Positions 57,800-64,000 of a DNA stretch of 64,000 nucleotides are shown piece by piece. A model generated the notes under the pieces. That model made no database searches, was not told the DNA's origin, and saw nothing but the letters and a program-made list of their open reading frames with translations. Position 1 is the stretch's first letter. The number at the start of each line of letters is the position of its first letter. The position numbers and the translations under genes were made by a program. The DNA comes from Gymnothorax reevesii. Lineage: Eukaryota > Chordata > Actinopteri > Anguilliformes > Muraenidae. The DNA lies in contig CM056574.1 of assembly GCA_029721435.1 (NCBI GenBank), forward strand, positions 32,178,501 to 32,242,500, written 5' to 3'.

Positions 57800-57990
57800 A
57801 TGATTTGATTTGATTTTTATTAAAGTGTCTTGCACTTACGTGCCCAGCCCAAATGGGCTTATAAGACACTATTGACATAAAAAAACACATAACACATTAC
57901 ATAACATAGAGGGTGACCAACATACAAAACATATTTCCATCCTTTTCACAGTTAAATTAATTAAACAGATCACTGTCAAATTAAGCATTT
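57800..57990 (-). repeat. 3' end of a fish LINE-type element, minus strand
   Basis: On the minus strand CCCATTTGGGCTGGGCACGT, AAGTGCAAGACACTTTAATA and a tail of ATCAAATCAAATC resemble the 3' end of a fish non-LTR retroelement. No reverse transcriptase is seen in the window. Confidence 0.45.
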
Positions 57991-60769
57991 TCCACATATC
58001 TCGCCAAGCTATAAATTTCATTTTCAAATAACCAACTCAGCATATCTCCATCCGTCATCCAGCAGAAATCGGGCTTTTTACGTTGAATTCTTTCAAACAT
58101 ACCTATTCTTAAGTCACCAACAAATAAATTTCACATTTATACATCAACCTTTCATAATCTCCAATGAGAAAAACATTTCATCAGTTTTGGGTACTATTCC
58201 AATTAATTATTCAGATTATAGCCATCCGTACAACCTCAAAGGGTAATCAAGTTCTCTTTCATCATTTCTCAATCACAATATGATAAATAATAGTTATGGT
58301 TGTTGATTAAATAAATTGCTTGACTGTTGATTTGGCAAAAGAAGACTTGAGTGAGTAATCATGCTTTAAAAAGGTGGGGTCAATAGCGATTCAATCACAA
58401 TTCTAGCGGTACATTTGTGACAAAACTAACGACAGAGCTTCAAACCAATATTTTGGAAATGCTCTCCAAAAGTTACTCAAAGCATAAAATGAATCCCGTC
58501 ATAAACCTGGATTACTGCAAAGATTCCAACAAGTGCGATTACAATAAGTCTCCGAGAAATCCTACAGCCATCACATTTTATAGGTCTACTGAGCAGAGAC
58601 TCAATGATGGCACAGCACAAAGCTCAACACATAGATGGGAGGGGAGGGAAAGACCAGACCAGTTTTTCATCTTGGACTGTATTGTGTATTGACGAAAAAC
58701 TGCTCAGTACATTTTACACTAATTGAACAGTGTTTCAATACTCCAAGGGCCCAATATACCAAAAGCTTAAGCACAAGTAACATTAGCAGTTCAACCAAAA
58801 AATGCTAATGGCATTGGTTTCGTTTATGGTAAAATGCATGTGCTATAGGCCGTGGCCAATGGCATCTTGGATTTAAAAAACACTTATGCACCGAAGAAAA
58901 AATTTCCAACTGCCCTTTTGTTCTCTCAATTCTCAAATCTGTTCTGCTTCATTTTTTCCCCAGTAAATAACATTTAAAATGCATGAATGCAGATACAATC
59001 ACAGTTAAATGGAGGTGGTTAACATTCTAGGAAGTATTCGACAGCATACACTTCAAAACGGTTATCAAAACGTAGGGCCCAGAAAACAGGTCTCTTATCG
59101 TTACCGCCCCAATTTGCTGACCACATATAATTTGTTTAGGGATTTTATGAAGTCAATGAGCTGCACCAGGCTGCAATGACTGATAAGGCCCTACAGGCAA
59201 TATATACACCGGCAGGCCCTTGACGGGCATAGACATCACACTCCCCGCTCCCCCCGACAATCCAATTCAAAGTTTTGGCTTTTGGCATTTTATACATACG
59301 CGTCCATGGTGCAAAGTACAGCGAGTGTGGTCTTGGCAAACAGTTATTCTGCAAAACTGTTTCGTAATTTGCCAACACACAAGCAGCCAGAATCTCCGCC
59401 TACAGATAGAGACGATACTTATGCAGACATCAGGCAGTGTTTTCTAACCCTGCTCCTAGAGTACCCCAGTCCTGCACAATTCAGATGTCTCCCCGTTTAT
59501 AACACACCCGATCATCTTTTCAGGTCATTAGGGGAAACTTGATAAGCTGAAATGGGTGTGTTAAATCAGAGAGAAATCTGAAAAAAATAAATAAATGAAC
59601 GGGCAAGGTTGGGAAACACCGACTTGAGGAAATAACACCTACGGCACAACCATGGTCCCGTGATGTTCGGGAATCAGCCATTTAGAGCAGGCACAGAATG
59701 CTCTGGAGGAGAGTGCAGACGCATCGACCGCAAATTCTTCCGGCGCCAGGGAAGCAGCAACCCTCCCAGGCTTCGGACTTTGCGGGCGCAGGAGGGGTCA
59801 TGATTGGGTCTGGCCCATGGTCACGCCATTCCAGCCCACAACTTTAATTTCACACCGTCAGCATCTCTTGTACCCCTCCACTGAGGATTAAATGAACGGT
59901 ATCGACTGTTGGGACACCACAGCGGAAAAGCATTGATGTAAACTGGCCTATCTTCCATCATAATGCGCGTTTGCCGATTGGTAAGAAGGGCAGAATTTCA
60001 AGTGAATGACAACGCCTTCCGTACATCAATCTCGCCTGTACGTACAGATGAGAACCTCAGTGAAGCCCGGCGAGCAGGCCACACCCCAATGTCTGTTCGG
60101 TGTTCAGGTGAACGCAGGATACATACTGCAATAAGCTTGAAGTAATGAGATAGGGTAATTTTGACTTCAAGATAATATGGAAAACACACAACTAGACCAA
60201 AAGAATGTGAACTCGTTCTTGGGGTCACTCAACAGAATTCTGCTGTTGCGAAAACACAGTTAGAAACTTAAGGAGGCCATAAATTGCAAGTTATTGGCGT
60301 ATACCTACAAGGGTTTATGACAGGTTAAAGTTAAAGTTAAGTCTCATAGATAAATCTGCTTCAACACTTCAGATTTAAATCTGATATGCGTGACAATGAA
60401 AACCATGCAGCTGGTAAGACAAAGAAATTCATATTTTTGATCCACAAATTGTTTTAAAATCTCTCTGAGCTGCTCGGTAACTTGGTCTTCTTAGTTTCTC
60501 ATGCACTGACATTGTGCAATTAACGTTGATGTCAAAAAGGGATACAACTTGTCCTCCCTTTGAGAAATTTAAAAGAAATCAAGAGTTGTTCTGATGCAAA
60601 ATGAAACGTTTTGTCCAAAATACTGCAGAATGGATCCTGAGCAACCATCCCATTAATATGGGGTTAGTTCCCTCTTTTTGGCTGTGTCACCCACCAATCT
60701 TGTGGGTGGGGTTTCCACTCAATGCAAGAAAACTGCTGCACGAAATCCACTTATATTGCAGCAAGAAAA
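57991..60769. other. intron upstream of W1, nothing recognised
   Basis: AT-rich sequence; short ORFs show no family resemblance and no terminal repeats are evident. Confidence 0.4.
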
Positions 60770-61070
60770 ACACTGGTGAAGTTAGGGTACAGCAGTTGGT
60801 GATTGGACCAGCTTTCCTTTTGATCTTAACAGGTTTTTATGGGGTCGAGGTCATGGCTCCGCGCAGGTCAGTCAAGTTCTTGCAAACAGACTTTGCTCCG
60901 TGAATGAGGTATATATTGGAACAGGGAAGAGCCTTCTCCATACTGCTGCAGGCAAAGAATCATCAGTGATGACACAGTATGGGCAACAGTGCCAATGTTC
61001 TCCTTCAGTGGAACCAAGAGGCCTCATCGGAACCATGAAATGCAGAACACGCCCAAGCAGTGTTCACCTA
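60770..61070 (-). pseudogene. Tc1-like transposase remnant, minus strand
   Basis: GGTTTTTATGGGGTCGAGGT, GCGCAGGTCAGTCAAGTTCT, TGGAACAGGGAAGAGCC and TTCAGTGGAACCAAGAGGCC are diverged copies of a known fish Tc1 transposase region read in antisense. No intact frame. Confidence 0.5.
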
Positions 61071-62340
61071 GAGTGATTCCTCCAAATGGCATTTATTTCC
61101 ACAATAAAGTTCAGCGTATGCTCAATTAGCCATTTTTCATTGAAGTCATAATTCCATTTGATGTTTTTTTTTTTTTTCCCCACAAACGCTCGTTTCATTT
61201 TGTGCTAGAAAACAAAGCCAGAACTCCCCCAAATCATTTCTAAACACTCTTACTTGAAAGCATGCTTGAGATAAAAAAAAAACCCAAAAGAATAAATGAA
61301 AAGATTTGTCCACTTTGAGACAGCTTCCTTTACAAGTTCGGCATCATAAAACATGTAAACGAAGAAGGACAAATGCAAATTTGGATGTCAAAGAGCTGTC
61401 CAATTCCAGGTTTTCTGAGATGTAATTTAATGTGCCATGTTACTTTGATCTCACCAGAAGTTCTTAGAACCCATCTAAAACAGGAGTTCCCAACACAAGG
61501 CCCAGAGAACCCCAACATTTACCTTCTTTTGCTCCAGCACCCAACCTCATAATTAAAGGAAAACTCTAAAACTACAATTTTCACTTGAATTTCCCCAAGG
61601 CTCAAAGTAAAAAAAAAAAAACAAACAACCTTTTTTCATGTTGTAGGACAATGTCACATACAAATTCTATATCTGGTCGTTACAGGGCTTCCTTGAAGCT
61701 ACATCACACTCATATTGAGTGAAATATTCAAACCCAGGAAACCATTTTTTAAAGCCACAGCATTAAAAAAAAGAAACTATCTAGAATAGATCTTGTGCAT
61801 CATGTTATACACATTTCCCCATAATTCAGCAGGATATATTTGGGACCGTTGGAAACCTTTGGATCTCTATTAGAATTTACAACAGGACCACAGATTTGAA
61901 TAAAGGTGCTGCATTTGACTGAGCCAATATATGGTCCACAGGTTTTATGTGATAATGTTTTGAATGTGACCATTTATGTACATAAGAGCTGCGTAACTTC
62001 GACCTGAAGGGCTGCAGCAGTGTCTGTAAATTTCATTGGTCTCCTTTCAGTCGGCAGCAATTAACACCTGGAAACCAAGGCGTACTGGCCAATCAATGAC
62101 AATAATTCATCACTCATACAGAGACACACCAAATACCCTGAGACACTGAACCAGGACCAGAGTAGCCCAGCTCCAGTCTCCGTACTCAAAATGAATGAGC
62201 TCCCTGATTCAGCAGCAGGGCTCTCAATTGCACAAAATATAAATCCATCAGAAAGGAGCAATCTATGAAAAATATTTTAAAAATGGGGCATTAGGACAGT
62301 AATGGAAGTATAACAAGAGTTTGTCACTAAAGTGACTATA

Positions 62341-62541
62341 TCCCCCGCCGTTAGGCCACCAAAACCGACTGGTGTCTGCGCATTCCCAGTAGGAAGGTTG
62401 GTACCAAAAAGAATTGAAATAGGTTGACTCCTTCTTGAGATATCGCGCTGACAATGTTCGGGTCAGACGGACGAATGGACATGCGTCCGTACGGAGCTGA
62501 ATACTATATCCCCCGCTTCGCGCTCAACGCGCGGCGGGGGA
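62341..62541. mobile_element. foldback element C (CCCCCGCC terminal repeats)
   Basis: Left TCCCCCGCCG and right CGGCGGGGGA enclose about 180 bp with TTCTTGAGATATCGCGCTGA and GACGGACGAATGGAC. A second TATATCCCCCGC lies just inside the right end. Confidence 0.5.
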
Positions 62542-62959
62542 CAATTAGGCTGAATCAATGCCCAACATATTAACTTGGGGGAATGTGAATGTAAAGTAAT
62601 CCAGAAGCACACAGGATACTGGCCTACATGTTCCTGCTGTCTGACTGGAACCCCCACCTCATGTCTACACCATTCTGACCCTGGGAGAGCGAGTGCACGC
62701 CAGCAGGTTTCCCTCAGCCATTATGGGACCTTGGACGTACTTCAGTCACATTTACTAGTTCCTAAACTTTGCCATTCTAATCGCAAAGGACCTCAAATAG
62801 CCATTTTAATTATTTGACCCTGAACCCTTAACCAGGGAAGTCCCGTTGAGATTGAAATCTCTTTTTCAAGGTAGAAAAAGGGAGAGGACAAGTTGCACAG
62901 CCAGTTAAGACCAGGGGATGATTAGGTGGCAGGCTAAAAGAGCCAGGTTGGGAATTTAG

Positions 62960-63130
62960 CCATGACACCAGGGAACCCCTTACTCTTGTTGATGATCGTC
63001 ATAAGATCTTTAATGACCACAGTGGGTCAGGACCTCAGTTTAACGTCTCATCCGAAAGATGGCATCTCCTTCAGCACAGCGTCCCCATCACTGCACTGGG
63101 GCATTGGGGATTATCTTACAAGAGGGAAGC
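62960..63130 (+). repeat. fish dispersed repeat fragment
   Basis: GACCTCAGTTTAACGTCTCA, TCCGAAAGATGGC and GTCCCCATCACTGCACTGGG belong to a widespread fish repeat I recognise but cannot classify. It is cut at about 63130 by the Tc1-like element. Confidence 0.45.
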
Positions 63131-64000
63131 ATTCATGGTGCTTTTTAAAACATGCAAGTGTCCCACATCATATGCACTAATGCACCCCCATACAATCAGA
63201 GATGCTGGCTTTTGAACTGAACGCTAATAACAGGAGGGATGGTCTTTCTTCTCTTTAGCCCGGAAGAGACGACGACCCATCATTTCCAAGAAGAATGCCA
63301 AATTTGGACTTGTCTGACCACAGGACACTTTGCTACAGTTCATTTTAGATGAGCCTTGGCCCACAGAGCACAGCAGCGCCTCTGGATCATGCTCAACAAC
63401 GGCTTCCTTTTTGCATGATAGAGCTTAAGGTGGCATCTGTGGGTGGCACGGCAGACTGTGTTTACAGACAGTGGTTTCTTGAAGTATTCCTGGGCCCATT
63501 TCATAATGTCAATAACACAATCATGCCGGTGAGTGACGCAGTGGCGTCTGAGGGCCCAGAGATCACGGGCATCCAGTAAAGGTCTTCGGCCTTGTCCCTT
63601 ACGCACAGAGATTTTTCCAGTTTCTCTGAATCTTTTGATGATGTTATGCACTGTCGATGATGAGATCTTCAAAGCCTTTGCAATTTGACATTGAGGAACA
63701 TTGTTTTTAAAGTATTCCACATTTTTTTTTACCCAAGCCTTCACAGGTCGGACCGCCTCTGGCCATCTTTACTTCTGAGAGACTCAGCCTCTCTATGACA
63801 TCCCTTTTATAGCCAGTCAGGTTACCCACCTGATGCCAGTTAACTTAATTACTTGCTAAATGTTCTTTCAGCTGATTCTCATACAATACTGATTTCTTTG
63901 TCAGCTCTTTTTTGCCCCTGTCGCAACTTTTTTGAGACCTGTTGCAGCCAGAATATTGAAATAAGTTCATTTTGTAGATATTAAATTTAAATTGTCTCAG
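63131..64000 (-). mobile_element. partial Tc1-like element running off the window
   Basis: The minus strand carries the left arm (TTGCGACAGGGGCAAAAAAG near 63925), leader and first part of a Tc1-like transposase. The left terminus is beyond 64000; the C-terminal half is missing after a point equivalent to 48840 of the 47834 element. Confidence 0.7.
63182..63757 (-). pseudogene. Tc1-like transposase N-terminal fragment
   Basis: A readable stretch at 63340-63744 (KAWVKKNVEYFKNNVPQCQI, IIKRFRETGKIS, then HAKRKPLLSMIQRR) is the paired helix-turn-helix DNA-binding region. It ends at a TGA right after AHLK; a small deletion and frame changes follow (SCGQTSPN, then VWGC). The protein is inactive. 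Confidence 0.8.

Noticed and set aside
57000..64000. Search for the first nup93 coding exon
   Set aside because: No minus-strand sequence resembling the N-terminal helix or its initiator Met was found, so it is taken to lie outside the window.

Overview
This window looks like nuclear DNA from a ray-finned (teleost) fish. The evidence is a vertebrate gene with short exons and long introns, many Tc1/mariner, piggyBac-like and hAT-like DNA elements typical of fish genomes, and very long CA, GA and TA microsatellites. I did not try to name the species. All homology statements come from recognising proteins and RNAs by eye; no database was searched.

Three conserved genes lie on the minus strand, so they read from high to low coordinates. 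(1) nup93, the inner-ring scaffold nucleoporin, runs from 56969 down to its stop codon at 11042. Twenty coding exons are visible (called W1 to W20 here). They join in a consistent reading frame into 760 residues plus a stop. The first ~60 residues are missing, and their exon must lie beyond position 64000. (2) A mir-138 microRNA hairpin lies at 7736-7817, with both arms recognisable. (3) Exon 1 of slc12a3, the thiazide-sensitive Na-Cl cotransporter, lies at 1972-2259, with a TATA box upstream at 2323-2329; the rest of that gene lies beyond position 1. The order nup93, mir-138, slc12a3, all on one strand, matches human 16q13, which supports all three calls.

Layout: 1-1971 is slc12a3 intron 1 with a piggyBac-like MITE. 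2260-11041 is intergenic and holds old Tc1 remnants, a MITE and mir-138. 11042-34717 is the dense part of nup93 (W20 to W2). 34718-56851 is a 22-kb intron with CpG-rich, promoter-like blocks near 38.4, 39.6 and 42.5 kb, long simple repeats, and a TA-flanked 1.6-kb Tc1-like element with a dead transposase. 56970-64000 is the next intron, with more transposon remnants.

Points most worth checking are: a 42-codon ORF for a very hydrophobic microprotein just upstream of W5; a (TG)~60 tract in place of a normal polypyrimidine tract at the W8 acceptor; a possible intronic polyadenylation isoform after W15; a CpG-rich block with a YY1-like motif whose putative exon would splice in frame to W2; and several families of short inverted-repeat elements. 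No new multi-gene system is evident: this is a conserved vertebrate locus with unusual intronic features.
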